Shown: positions 53,882 to 61,583 of the stretch, piece after piece
Layout of the letters: every line of letters starts with the position of its first letter
Position numbering within the stretch: position 1 is the first letter of the stretch
NCBI GenBank assembly: GCA_910585015.1
Contig: CAJUCT010000026.1
Location: forward strand, 4,828 to 68,827
DNA: 64,000 nt
Reading direction: 5' to 3'
DNA from: an uncultured Acetatifactor sp.
GTDB taxonomy: Bacteria; Bacillota; Clostridia; Lachnospirales; Lachnospiraceae
Translations under genes and position numbers: made by a program
The notes under the pieces: generated by a model
The model's input: only the letters and a program-made list of their open reading frames with translations
Database searches by the model: none
What the model was told of the DNA's origin: nothing

Positions 53882-54114
53882 GACAATTCCTTCCCCGCAA
53901 GAAACAGTCTGAACCTATGTCAAATTGCTGTCAATTGGGAAGATCAAGCTTCCTCAAGATAAGTTATAAGCCCACCTGCGTCTGCCAAGAAACAAGGCAA
54001 GCTTATACGATTGTTCTATGACAAATCATAACATATTCCCAAATTGATTGCAACATGCCTTTCCGCCTCTTTCTATGTAAGCTAAGCCCGGAGAAAACTG
54101 ATTCGGGAAGGAGG

Positions 54115-54143
54115 TTGCAATCAAATATGGGGTGTGTTATAGT
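54115..54143 (+). promoter_or_regulatory. Promoter of the holin-like toxin mRNA
   Basis: TTGCAA (54115-54120), 17-base spacer, TATAGT (54138-54143). The predicted leader is ~95 bases, and CCCTCC (54212-54217) in it can pair with the toxin's Shine-Dalgarno GGAGGG (54230-54235) or with an upstream GGAGGG (54197-54202). Confidence 0.65.
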
Positions 54144-54242
54144 TGATGCATGGGAAAACCATAGAGCCAAGGCGGCTTTGCCCCTCTTTTTTACTCGGAG
54201 GGTTAAAAAAGCCCTCCAGACGAGAGAAAGGAGGGTGGTACG

Positions 54243-54338
54243 ATGTATGTTACATATCAGGACTTGATCCAGATAGGGATATTCATTGTAGCCCTTGCGA
54301 ATTTGATTTATCAGATTTTCAAGGAAAAAAAGAAATAG
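54243..54338 (+). CDS. Holin-like small membrane toxin (type I toxin)
   Basis: This 31-residue protein starts MYVTYQDLIQIGIFIVALAN and ends KEKKK. One membrane helix with a short polar N-terminus and a lysine tail is the layout of the putative holin-like toxin family (Hol_Tox) and of type I toxins such as TxpA. The ribosome binding site AAAGGAGGGTGGTACG is very strong. It has its own promoter, a structured leader and an antisense RNA at its 3' end. No phage genes are nearby, so a lysis role is unlikely. Confidence 0.82.
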   Translation: MYVTYQDLIQIGIFIVALANLIYQIFKEKKK

Positions 54339-54435
54339 CCGCCAACTACTACCAATAGTTGACGGCTGACCTCATATGAGGTATAGCTTGTTTAGTTAAC
54401 GGGGTAGAGCCGCTTCTATGGCTTTCCCTTTTTGT
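54326..54435 (-). ncRNA. Predicted antisense antitoxin RNA
   Basis: From the promoter at 54442-54470 a ~110-base RNA would run leftward. It would end at a 12-bp hairpin (54337-54367) whose minus-strand tail is ATTTCTTTTTTT. It is complementary to the last toxin codons and the 3' untranslated region, as in txpA/ratA-like type I systems. It has no reading frame of note. Boundaries are inferred from promoter and terminator only. Confidence 0.65.
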
Positions 54436-54441
54436 ATCTCT

Positions 54442-54470
54442 ATAATAGCATACAGATACTATGTTTGCAA
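54442..54470 (-). promoter_or_regulatory. Promoter of the antitoxin RNA
   Basis: On the minus strand TTGCAA (54465-54470) and TATTAT (54442-54447) have a 17-base spacer, with a TG one base before the -10. Confidence 0.65.
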
Positions 54471-54520
54471 GATTTTTTTAGGTGGTATGCTTATTGATGA
54501 CACCATAAAGATTGCAGCCT

Positions 54521-55159
54521 CTATATCTGTTTTCTTCGCCTCATAATCGCCAGCGAAGCCACTACCAGCGCCACTGCGGTCAACAGCTGCCATCCCTTGC
54601 CGCTCATCTGCCCTTTTGTCATGGAAAACAGACTGAAACACCCCAGCCTGCGGCCCATGCCATAGCTGGCCAGATAGTACAGCATACACACCATGAAGCC
54701 GCCGGCGGCATTGCCGCTGAGCCCGGCCGCCGCCAGCCCCACCGCTCCAAACAGCAGGGCTGAGCAGACGCTCCCCCATATGTGGTAGGGCAGAACCTGG
54801 CTTTCATAGGCTTTCATAATCCCGGTAAAAACCAGAATCAGCGCTATAATGGTCAGGCTGGCATACAGTATCCGCAGCACACACACCTGCATATAGCCGG
54901 TCTGTCTGGCCCGCACCACGTCCCGGATCTCCGGGTTCTGCTCCGGCAGAAACACCGTCGCCAGCAGCGCCGGACCAATCCAAATCATCAGCATCTCCAG
55001 AGGCTGGGCCACCGCCGCCCCCTCCAGGGCATTTAAGTTAAAAAGCAGCCTGGTCAGCACCAGCAGCGCCACCGCCGCCAGAGCGGGCCAGGGATACTGA
55101 CGCCGCAGATTCACTTTCAGGATATTGCCATAGATCTCCATTCTCTCAGATATCCCCAT
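54521..55159 (-). CDS. ABC transporter permease-like membrane protein
   Basis: This 212-residue protein has about six membrane helices (PALAAVALLVLTRLLFN, LEMLMIWIGPALLATVFL, ILYASLTIIALILVFTGIM, GSVCSALLFGAVGLAAAGL, WQLLTAVALVVASLAIM). It ends in RRRKQI. It overlaps the preceding permease gene by 14 bases, so it is the third gene of the ABC operon. No family name is secure; the layout resembles bacteriocin-immunity or drug-efflux ABC-2 systems. Start ATG 55159 behind AAGAAGGTGACAG; ATG 55141 is possible. Confidence 0.72.
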   Translation of the reverse strand: MGISERMEIYGNILKVNLRRQYPWPALAAVALLVLTRLLFNLNALEGAAVAQPLEMLMIWIGPALLATVFLPEQNPEIRDVVRARQTGYMQVCVLRILYASLTIIALILVFTGIMKAYESQVLPYHIWGSVCSALLFGAVGLAAAGLSGNAAGGFMVCMLYYLASYGMGRRLGCFSLFSMTKGQMSGKGWQLLTAVALVVASLAIMRRRKQI

Positions 55160-56450
55160 CGTCTGTCACCTTCTTTCCTGCCTTCCGGATGCCATAGTTT
55201 TGGCTTTTGCCCCAATATAGGAGTCTGTCTGTCCAGGCTCCTTTCCCTCTCCGCCCGCGCTCATACAGCCATGTGGCCAGCGCCACAAAGAACAGCGCCA
55301 GAATCACCATCGTCAGCCTGTTACACACAAAATTATCCCACTGGCTCTGCCATAGGGTTATCTTGCTCAGGCTGTTATGGCGCACCTGCAGACCAAACCG
55401 CTCCACATCTCCCGTCAGTTCCGTTCTGTTCAGCGCCAAAAACCACCACACACACTGTAAGAAGATGGCCAGAAGAGGGGAGAACAGTTCCGTCAAAAGC
55501 GCCCCCACCGCGGAGACAACCAGAATGTCAGGAAGCAGCCACAAAAGAGCCATTCCCAGCCCACTGCCCCAGGCAATATGCATCTGGGGGTACATCCCGG
55601 CGACAGTGTAAACCGTATAGGCCAGGGTCAGCAGCACCGGCACGGTCATACAGCTTACCAGCGCCAGATAGCGGCTTCCCACGATCTTGACGGCAGAACT
55701 CTTCCGGGTGTAAATCAAGGACTGCATCCGGGCCCTTTTATCCAGCTGCCACAGGGCCGCCGCCACGAACACCGGCATCACCGCCAAGACAATCCCCATA
55801 TAGTCACAGTGCAGCCGCAGATAGGATTTGCCCAGTTCCCCCGGAAGCATCAGGGACTCATACTCCTGCAGCGCCTCCTCATAGGTCATAGGGGCCCGGC
55901 CGAAATTATTTGCCAGGTTTTTCACCTCGTAACTGCTGCCGCCGCCAATGATCCTGTCGGCCTGTTCCATTAATTCGCAAAAATGTTCATAGGTCAAACT
56001 CTCCGGCAGACTGTACGCCGGGAGCACCGTCTCCCGGAACTGTACTATGGGATTGCCGTTTTCGTCCATGCCTTCACTATAATATCCCGCATCCTGATAT
56101 CCCGTAAATCCGTCAAGTTCCTCCCCGGAAAGCCCTGTCAGTTCCTCCAGAACAGCCCGCATCTCCAGCCTTTCATTCTCCTTCAGCTTGACATTCTTGT
56201 AAAACATAATCGGATAGGCCGGGTAACTGCCGGACAGATACTCTCCCAGCAGGCTCTCCACCGCCGCCGGCATAATCAGCTGCGGGTCCTCCCGCACCGT
56301 AGCGCCATAGTTTCCGGTTCCTGGCCGAGGGGCCGCAACGGGGGGCCGCTCATGACAAAATTGTGTCACATACATGGCGATCACCGTCACCACATACAAC
56401 ACAAAGGTCATGGAAAAGATTACTTTTTTACATTCCTTGAGAAACAGCAT
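55146..56450 (-). CDS. ABC-2-type permease with large extracellular loop
   Basis: This ~434-residue protein has a first helix near the N-terminus (VIFSMTFVLYVVTVIAMYV). A ~180-residue extracytoplasmic region follows. About five further helices come after residue 215 (MGIVLAVMPVFVAAALW, YLALVSCMTVPVLLTLAYTV, GLGMALLWLLPDILVVSAVG, LTMVILALFFVALATWLY). This helix-loop-helices layout is typical of ABC-2 permeases. Its ATG overlaps the ATPase stop (TGATG), giving translational coupling. GGGAGG lies upstream within the ATPase gene. Confidence 0.78.
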   Translation of the reverse strand: MLFLKECKKVIFSMTFVLYVVTVIAMYVTQFCHERPPVAAPRPGTGNYGATVREDPQLIMPAAVESLLGEYLSGSYPAYPIMFYKNVKLKENERLEMRAVLEELTGLSGEELDGFTGYQDAGYYSEGMDENGNPIVQFRETVLPAYSLPESLTYEHFCELMEQADRIIGGGSSYEVKNLANNFGRAPMTYEEALQEYESLMLPGELGKSYLRLHCDYMGIVLAVMPVFVAAALWQLDKRARMQSLIYTRKSSAVKIVGSRYLALVSCMTVPVLLTLAYTVYTVAGMYPQMHIAWGSGLGMALLWLLPDILVVSAVGALLTELFSPLLAIFLQCVWWFLALNRTELTGDVERFGLQVRHNSLSKITLWQSQWDNFVCNRLTMVILALFFVALATWLYERGRRGKGAWTDRLLYWGKSQNYGIRKAGKKVTDDGDI

Positions 56451-57373
56451 CACTCTTCACCTCCCACAATCTCACAGCCATGCTGGCGCAGGCAGTACAT
56501 ATAGGCGTCCTCGCAGCCTGGCATGGCCGTTCTGGCCCCCGGGAGCAGACCGGCGGACTGTTCTCCGGACTCCCCGTCCGCCAGGAACCGCACCGTCACA
56601 GTCCGCTCGCTGCGCAGCATTCCTGTCACAATATAGTCCCGCTTTACCTGGGACAGCATACCTGCAGGTATCTCCGCCGTGTAGACCTTGCCTCTGGCAT
56701 TCTCCAGCAGCTGGGACACTGTGCCCTTCCACAGAAGTTCTCCGTCATTCAATATGGCGATATTCTCGCAGGTGGCCTCAATATCCCCCACAATGTGCGT
56801 GGATAGGATCACAATGCGCTCCTCCGCCACCTCGCAGAGCAGATTGCGAAATCGGATGCGCTCCTCCGGGTCCAGACCCGCGGTGGGCTCATCCACGATC
56901 ATCACCTTGGGATCGTGGAGCAGGGCCTGGGCAATGCCCAGTCTTCGCTTCATGCCCCCGGAGAGGCTTTTTACCCGGCTATGCTTTTTTCCGTTCAGGT
57001 TTACTCTCTTCAGCAGCATGGAAATTCTCTGCTGCCGCAGGGCCCTGGGCATCCCCGACAGTGTGCCTAGATAGTCCAGGCACTCATAGACCGTCATATT
57101 GGGGTACATGGAAAAATCCTGGGGCAGATATCCGGTGATGGCCCGGATCTCTCTGGCGTGGCTGACCGGGATACCGCACACGGATATCTCCCCCGCCTGT
57201 TTCTCATGCAGGGTGGCCAAAGTCTTCATAAGCGTGGTCTTGCCTGCGCCATTCCTTCCCAGCAGCCCGAACATGCCCTGCTCAATGGTCAGGTTTATAT
57301 CCTTCAGCGCCTGTTTTTTGCCATAGTACTTATCCACATGGCTGATGACAATACAGTTATTTTGTTGATCCAT
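56450..57373 (-). CDS. ABC transporter ATP-binding protein
   Basis: This 307-residue nucleotide-binding subunit has Walker A LLGRNGAGKTTLMK (about 38-51), Q-loop GYLPQDFSMYPNM, signature LSGGMKRRLGIAQALLHDP and Walker B VMIVDEPTAGLDPEERIRF. An H-loop follows in VILSTHIVGDIE. The C-terminal ~90 residues form an accessory domain as in CcmA/multidrug-type subunits. GGAGGAGAGAATC precedes the ATG. Two permease genes overlap downstream. The preceding two-component system ends 128 bases upstream. Confidence 0.92.
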   Translation of the reverse strand: MDQQNNCIVISHVDKYYGKKQALKDINLTIEQGMFGLLGRNGAGKTTLMKTLATLHEKQAGEISVCGIPVSHAREIRAITGYLPQDFSMYPNMTVYECLDYLGTLSGMPRALRQQRISMLLKRVNLNGKKHSRVKSLSGGMKRRLGIAQALLHDPKVMIVDEPTAGLDPEERIRFRNLLCEVAEERIVILSTHIVGDIEATCENIAILNDGELLWKGTVSQLLENARGKVYTAEIPAGMLSQVKRDYIVTGMLRSERTVTVRFLADGESGEQSAGLLPGARTAMPGCEDAYMYCLRQHGCEIVGGEE

Positions 57374-57467
57374 GATTCTCTCCTCCTAATATAAAGTCGC
57401 TGCGCGATGGCGCTTAAGAGTGAAGTCCCTTCGCGGCTTCACCTTGACCGACGGCGGTTTACAACCG

Positions 57468-57497
57468 CAAAAATGGTGTGGATTGCTCCACACCATT
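57468..57497 (-). terminator. Terminator after the sensor kinase gene
   Basis: AATGGTGTGGA / TCCACACCATT is a perfect 11-bp stem followed by TTTTGCGG on the minus strand. It separates the kinase from the ABC operon. Confidence 0.8.
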
Positions 57498-57500
57498 ACC

Positions 57501-58805
57501 CTACTGCATATCTATCAACTTTTTATCTACTTTTTTGTTTTTCCGAAAAATTTTGAACCTGGCGGTCACCCGGCCGCCGCGGACCGAGTTGGACAGTGCC
57601 AGACTGCCGCCGCATTTGGCGCAGATCAGACGGCAGATATACAACCCCAGGCCGAAATGGCATTGCTCCATCTGCCCCTCCCCCCGGTAAAAAGGCTCTG
57701 TGGCATGACGCAGTTCCTCCGGGCCAAACCCCGGACCGTCGTCCTCCACCACCACTTCCAGGATTCTGTCCTGTTCCTCCTCCGGGGCAGTCAACTCCCC
57801 CTCCGCCACGCGTACCGTCACCTGCAGCATCTGCCGGGCGTAGCGCAGGCCGTTGGACACCAGGTTTTCACACACCTCCAGCACCAGCGCTTCATCCAGG
57901 CAGAGGGTTCCCTCGCCGTCAAAAGAATAGGAGATGTCCTCCCCCAGGATCTCGCACATGCCGCGGAGCTTTTCCCGCAGCGCCGCGGCCGGAATGGGCG
58001 CCGGTCCCGGTTCCAGATCCTCCAGCTTCCGAATACTGCTCATCTTCTGTGTGTAGCTCTCCAGCCTGAGGATCTGCCCGTTCATCATACCCAGGATTTC
58101 CATAAGCTTATCCTGGGAAATTCTGCCCTCCGGAACATATCGCTCCAGCATCTCCCCATAACCTTTCAGCACGGTGATGGGTGTACGCATATCGTGAGCA
58201 AAGGCGGCGTTCAACCGCTTTCTCTCCTCCAGCTGCTGCCAGGTGGTCCTGTTGTTCTCATACAGGGCCGCTCTCATCTTCTCAAAGCCCTCCCGAAGCC
58301 GCCCCAACTCATTGTCTTTCACTGGCTCCATCTGAAAATCCAAGCAGTTGTCCGCTATTTTTTCCGAGGCGTCCTGCAACACCCGCAGGGGTTTTTCCAG
58401 TTCCCTCTTATAAAATATCCACACTGTCAATCCCACGCAGGCCAGTATCCACAGCGGTATCAGGATCACCTGCATATAGCTGATTAACTCATAGATAATC
58501 CGCTGCATCGGGTCCTGGCTGCTCACATCATATCCCGGCTCTTCCTTACCCACATAGCTACAATGTACAACTCCATTGCTGTCAATGAGAATCTCATATC
58601 CGTCATCCCATATTCGCGCATTCTCTACACCCATATGGTTTGATTCATACCAATACTGCAACTTATTCGTGCCATGCCCGATTGCCATGGTCCCCATATA
58701 AGCCAGAACAACGCAGACAGGAATACAGTAATACAGGGCCTGCCGCAGCGATCTCTGACGCCGGCGGCGATGCTTCCTGCCATGTGGCTTTTTCACTTTT
58801 TCCAT
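57501..58805 (-). CDS. Two-component sensor histidine kinase
   Basis: This 434-residue kinase has a basic N-terminus and two membrane helices (YYCIPVCVVLAYMGTMAIG at ~25-43; ILIPLWILACVGLTVWIF at ~114-131) around a ~70-residue outer sensor. A HAMP-like linker follows. HisKA has FAHDMRTPITVLKGYGEML (phospho-His 204). The ATPase domain has NLVSNGLRYA, VVEDDGPGFG and HFGLGLYICR. It overlaps the regulator gene by 13 bases. Its last codons contain one copy of the 21-bp box also found before the regulator. Confidence 0.92.
   Translation of the reverse strand: MEKVKKPHGRKHRRRRQRSLRQALYYCIPVCVVLAYMGTMAIGHGTNKLQYWYESNHMGVENARIWDDGYEILIDSNGVVHCSYVGKEEPGYDVSSQDPMQRIIYELISYMQVILIPLWILACVGLTVWIFYKRELEKPLRVLQDASEKIADNCLDFQMEPVKDNELGRLREGFEKMRAALYENNRTTWQQLEERKRLNAAFAHDMRTPITVLKGYGEMLERYVPEGRISQDKLMEILGMMNGQILRLESYTQKMSSIRKLEDLEPGPAPIPAAALREKLRGMCEILGEDISYSFDGEGTLCLDEALVLEVCENLVSNGLRYARQMLQVTVRVAEGELTAPEEEQDRILEVVVEDDGPGFGPEELRHATEPFYRGEGQMEQCHFGLGLYICRLICAKCGGSLALSNSVRGGRVTARFKIFRKNKKVDKKLIDMQ
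57514..57534 (-). promoter_or_regulatory. 21-bp direct-repeat box upstream of the ABC operon
   Basis: On the minus strand it is two half-sites, AAAAGTAGAT and AAAAGTTGAT, one base apart (11-bp period). It is identical to 59547-59567. It lies within the last codons of the kinase gene, ~140 bases ahead of the ABC ATPase gene. An OmpR-type regulator site is inferred. Confidence 0.5.
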
Positions 58806-59464
58806 CTATATCCCATCCCCCATACCGTCTCCAGATGATATTCTTCTCCGTATTCCTTGAGTTTGGAGCGAATCCGGCGCACATGCTCCGCCACCACGCT
58901 GCTGTCCCCCTCGGCGTCATAGCCCCAGAGCTTCTCATAGATCCGCTCCTTGTCAAACACCTGACCGGGACTCAGAGACAGCAGTTCGATAATCTCATAT
59001 TCTTTTTTGGCAAAGGGGATCACCGGTCCTTCCACCGCTACGGTCTTGGCGGTATAGTCTATGACCATCCTGCCCCAGAACCTTACGTTGGCGTCCGTCT
59101 TGCAGCGGTGGTCCCGGCGGATGTGAGCCGCCACTCTGGCCCCCAGTTCCTCCATGGAAAAGGGCTTCAGGATGTAGTCGTCCCCTCCCGCCGCAAAGCC
59201 CTGCACCTTGTCGCTGTCCTCGATGCGGGCCGTCAAGAAAAGGATAGGACAGGACACATAGTCCCGAATCCCGCGGCACACCGCCAGTCCGTCCATTTGG
59301 GGCATATTGATATCCAGCAGAATCACATCCGGCTGCTGCAAGGCCAGTTCCATGGCTTTCTCCCCATTGAACGCCGCCAGCGTCTCGTACCCGTTAATCT
59401 CAAAATAATCCCGGATCAGGCTTACCACATCCGGTTCGTCGTCCACTATCAGTATTTTATACAT
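58793..59464 (-). CDS. OmpR/PhoB-family response regulator
   Basis: In this 223-residue regulator, the receiver domain starts MYKILIVDDEPDVVSLIRDY, with the phosphoryl Asp at 51 (VILLDINMPQMDG) and conserved Thr/Lys in FLTARIED and DDYILKPF. The C-terminal winged helix (from ~125) has KEYEIIELLSLSPGQVFDKE and VAEHVRRIRSKLKEYG. AAAGGCGGATTTTT precedes the ATG. Together with the kinase it probably controls the ABC operon, as in peptide-antibiotic sensing systems. Confidence 0.93.
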   Translation of the reverse strand: MYKILIVDDEPDVVSLIRDYFEINGYETLAAFNGEKAMELALQQPDVILLDINMPQMDGLAVCRGIRDYVSCPILFLTARIEDSDKVQGFAAGGDDYILKPFSMEELGARVAAHIRRDHRCKTDANVRFWGRMVIDYTAKTVAVEGPVIPFAKKEYEIIELLSLSPGQVFDKERIYEKLWGYDAEGDSSVVAEHVRRIRSKLKEYGEEYHLETVWGMGYRWKK

Positions 59465-59522
59465 AAAAATCCGCCTTTCCTGTTATCGGCACAGAAAGAC
59501 TTTTCTGTGTCACGTCCTACTC

Positions 59523-59567
59523 AGCATAACAGTATAAGGCGGAAATATCAACTTTTTATCTACTTTT
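59523..59567 (-). promoter_or_regulatory. Promoter and 21-bp box for the two-component operon
   Basis: TTGATA (59546-59551) and TATGCT (59523-59528) on the minus strand, 17-base spacer. The box 59547-59567, identical to 57514-57534, overlaps the -35, as expected for an autoregulated OmpR-type regulator. Confidence 0.5.
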
Positions 59568-59606
59568 GGAAGCTTATATATAAGGCCCCTTCGGGTCCGG
59601 GAGCAC

Positions 59607-60521
59607 TCACTGCCGGGTCACGATATTGTTGCCGTCGATCTGGACGCCCTCGATACTGCTCACATAGCGGGAGAGACGGGCATACCCGTAGTCCTTGTAT
59701 TTGAAATCCGGGAAATGTTCATGGAGCTGCTGCCCCAGGATCTCCAGCTTAATGTTCTGCTCCGCTTTACGGATAATGTACTGCTGTACATTGGCCTCCA
59801 CATTGACCGGCACCTCCTGTCCCCCCCGCACCACCAGAATCGTAGTGCCCTGCTTCACAATCTTGAACTTGGTGGCCTCGGTGATGAATTTCATCATGGC
59901 GTTATAGCCGTAGTTGCGCTCGTCAAAATCAGGGTACAGCCTCTGCAAATTGCTCTTGACCATGCCCAGATTGGCAGGTTCTCCGTTGTTTTCGCACTCC
60001 TGCAGCAGATTGTTGATGGCGGATTTAATCTCCCCGATGGGGGTGATGGAGTCCCTCTCCACCACGGTCTTGTCCCCCTTGGACTCGTCGTCCACGATCT
60101 TGTCCAGGAACTTATATTCGTCGCAGACGGCGATAAAGGTCTTGGAGGCATCGCTCTTGCCCATGCCGATCACGGACTTGCCCTCCTCGCGCAGACGGCT
60201 CACCAGGCGGGTAAAATCGCTGTCCGAGGTCACGATGCAAAAGCCGTCTATACTGCCTTTGTACAATATGTCCATGGCGTCGATGACCAGCATTATATCC
60301 GCCGCGTTTTTCGCCGTGGAATACCGGGACTGCTGTATGGGGACAATGGCGTATTTCAGTGCCTTCTTGTTCCAACTGGCCAAATCCGGATTGGTAAAGT
60401 CCCCGTACATCCTCTGGTAGGTGATAATACCATATTTTTTTAACTCGCTGATAATCACATCCACATATTTGGAACTGGTGTTCTCAGCGTCGATCAGTAA
60501 TGCGTATTTTCTTTCTTCCAT
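59607..60521 (-). CDS. NYN-domain nuclease with two OST-HTH/LOTUS domains
   Basis: This 304-residue protein has an N-terminal NYN (LabA/MARF1-like PIN) domain with the acidic metal-site residues in ALLIDAENTS (Asp11), NAADIMLVIDAMD (Asp75) and IVTSDSDF (Asp100, 102). Two LOTUS domains follow at ~160-235 and ~245-303, sharing the LYPDFDERNYGYNAMMKFI / HFPDFKYKDYGYARLSRYV pattern. NYN proteins cleave RNA and LOTUS domains bind RNA. The bacterial role is unknown. GGGAGTTTTCT precedes ATG 60521. Confidence 0.88.
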   Translation of the reverse strand: MEERKYALLIDAENTSSKYVDVIISELKKYGIITYQRMYGDFTNPDLASWNKKALKYAIVPIQQSRYSTAKNAADIMLVIDAMDILYKGSIDGFCIVTSDSDFTRLVSRLREEGKSVIGMGKSDASKTFIAVCDEYKFLDKIVDDESKGDKTVVERDSITPIGEIKSAINNLLQECENNGEPANLGMVKSNLQRLYPDFDERNYGYNAMMKFITEATKFKIVKQGTTILVVRGGQEVPVNVEANVQQYIIRKAEQNIKLEILGQQLHEHFPDFKYKDYGYARLSRYVSSIEGVQIDGNNIVTRQ

Positions 60522-60593
60522 AGAAAACTCCCGTCTGCCCGTCTCGGCGGGCACGCAAATCAGGATCCTGTTCCCCGATTTTTGTATACTTGT

Positions 60594-60622
60594 ATTGTAT
60601 CCTAATTTTGGAAAAAAGGCAA
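60594..60622 (-). promoter_or_regulatory. Promoter for the NYN-LOTUS gene
   Basis: TTGCCT (60617-60622), 17-base spacer, TACAAT (60594-60599) on the minus strand. The rest of 60522-60820 shows no gene. Confidence 0.55.
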
Positions 60623-60820
60623 CCTTGCACGGGTAAATTGCTTACGCAGCTTATTTTATGGTCAGGCTGTAACGTATAATTTTGCTATGGATACTATGTG
60701 TTGAATTTTATAAATGTATATGGTAAAACTCCAAAAAACATGGTACAATAGGCAAAACGGAAAACTTTTCTTTTGGCAATTGCGAAAGGTTCGTCCAAAG
60801 ATTAGAACGATATCCCATAG

Positions 60821-61090
60821 TCATTCCTTCTCAGAAAAATTCTCCATAGTTTCCTTTAGCTGTTTTCTGTATGGAATAAACAAAACCAGTGCCATCCCCA
60901 TCGCAAGGCTGTCCGCAATCGGAGTTGCCCACGGTATGCCATTTGCGCCAGCCGCCGCATTCATAAGGAACATAAAGGGAATATCCAGCCCGCCCTTACG
61001 CAGTAATGACAGAATCATCGGTCTCGTTTTTTGCCCGGTAGCCTGAAAAACAGATATTATCATCATCGTTACAGAAACTGCCGGGCACAA
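60821..61090 (-). pseudogene. C-terminal fragment of a MATE transporter
   Basis: About 85 codons match the end of a MATE protein: VSVTMMIISVFQATGQKTRP, ILSLLRKGGLDIPFMFLMNA, WATPIADSLAMGMALVLFIP, then a charged tail and stop. A full MATE protein is ~450 residues, so more than 80% is missing at the 5' side. The fragment begins where the ABC ATPase fragment ends, in a different frame. Confidence 0.75.
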
Positions 61091-61292
61091 TCACATTGCC
61101 GGAAGTAGGGGTGTCCAGCCCGCCCATCATGTGAAGCAGGGTGGATTTGCCGCTGCCGGAGGTTCCCACAACGGCCACAAACTCGCCGTCCTCCACGGAG
61201 AAGTTCACACCGTCAAGGGCGCGGGTGATATTCGGTTCTGTGCCGTAATACTTTTTCAGGTCGATAGTCTGTAAAATGCTTATAAAATTCAA
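61085..61292 (-). pseudogene. N-terminal fragment of an ABC transporter ATPase
   Basis: The frame starts MNFISILQTIDLKKYYGTEP. It has Walker A AVVGTSGSGKSTLLHMMGGL and DTPTSGNVIV, typical of MacB/LolD-type subunits, then runs out of family sequence at about 61085 into the antiphase MATE fragment and stops at 60996. Q-loop, signature and Walker B are gone, so it cannot hydrolyse ATP. Its start overlaps the stop of the 86-aa gene by 4 bases. Confidence 0.78.
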
Positions 61293-61549
61293 TCCTTTCT
61301 TTGTTTGTTGTAAATGCGGAACGCTGCTGCGCCGGTGGCCGCCAACTGTACCAGAATCAGCACAGCGAACAGGCCGAAGCTCTCATAGTAGAACAGTTCA
61401 TCCCAAAACAGGAGAACATCATAGAGAGCAGTCAAGGCAACCGTCCAGCGGATGTGCCGGGCCAGCCATTGCCGGAACACCAGCACAAGGACAACCGGCG
61501 GGACAATCAGCAGCGCCAGATTCAAAATCAAGGTCGGGGTCAGTTCCAT
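61289..61549 (-). CDS. Small membrane protein, unknown function
   Basis: This 86-residue protein has two to three hydrophobic segments (LILNLALLIVPPVVLVLVF; IRWTVALTALYDVLLFW; FGLFAVLILVQLAATGAAAF) and ends in KQRKD. It lies between the FtsX-type permease and the broken ATPase, overlapping the latter by 4 bases, so it belongs to the same transcript. I recognise no family. Composition is GC-rich, unlike the permease just upstream. Confidence 0.65.
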   Translation of the reverse strand: MELTPTLILNLALLIVPPVVLVLVFRQWLARHIRWTVALTALYDVLLFWDELFYYESFGLFAVLILVQLAATGAAAFRIYNKQRKD

Positions 61550-61583
61550 TGCGTCGCCTCCTCTGATATTCTAAAAAAAACAT

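Noticed and set aside
54243..54338. Holin-like gene as evidence of a prophage
   Set aside because: No integrase, capsid, terminase or lysin is nearby, and the promoter/antisense layout fits a type I toxin system better.
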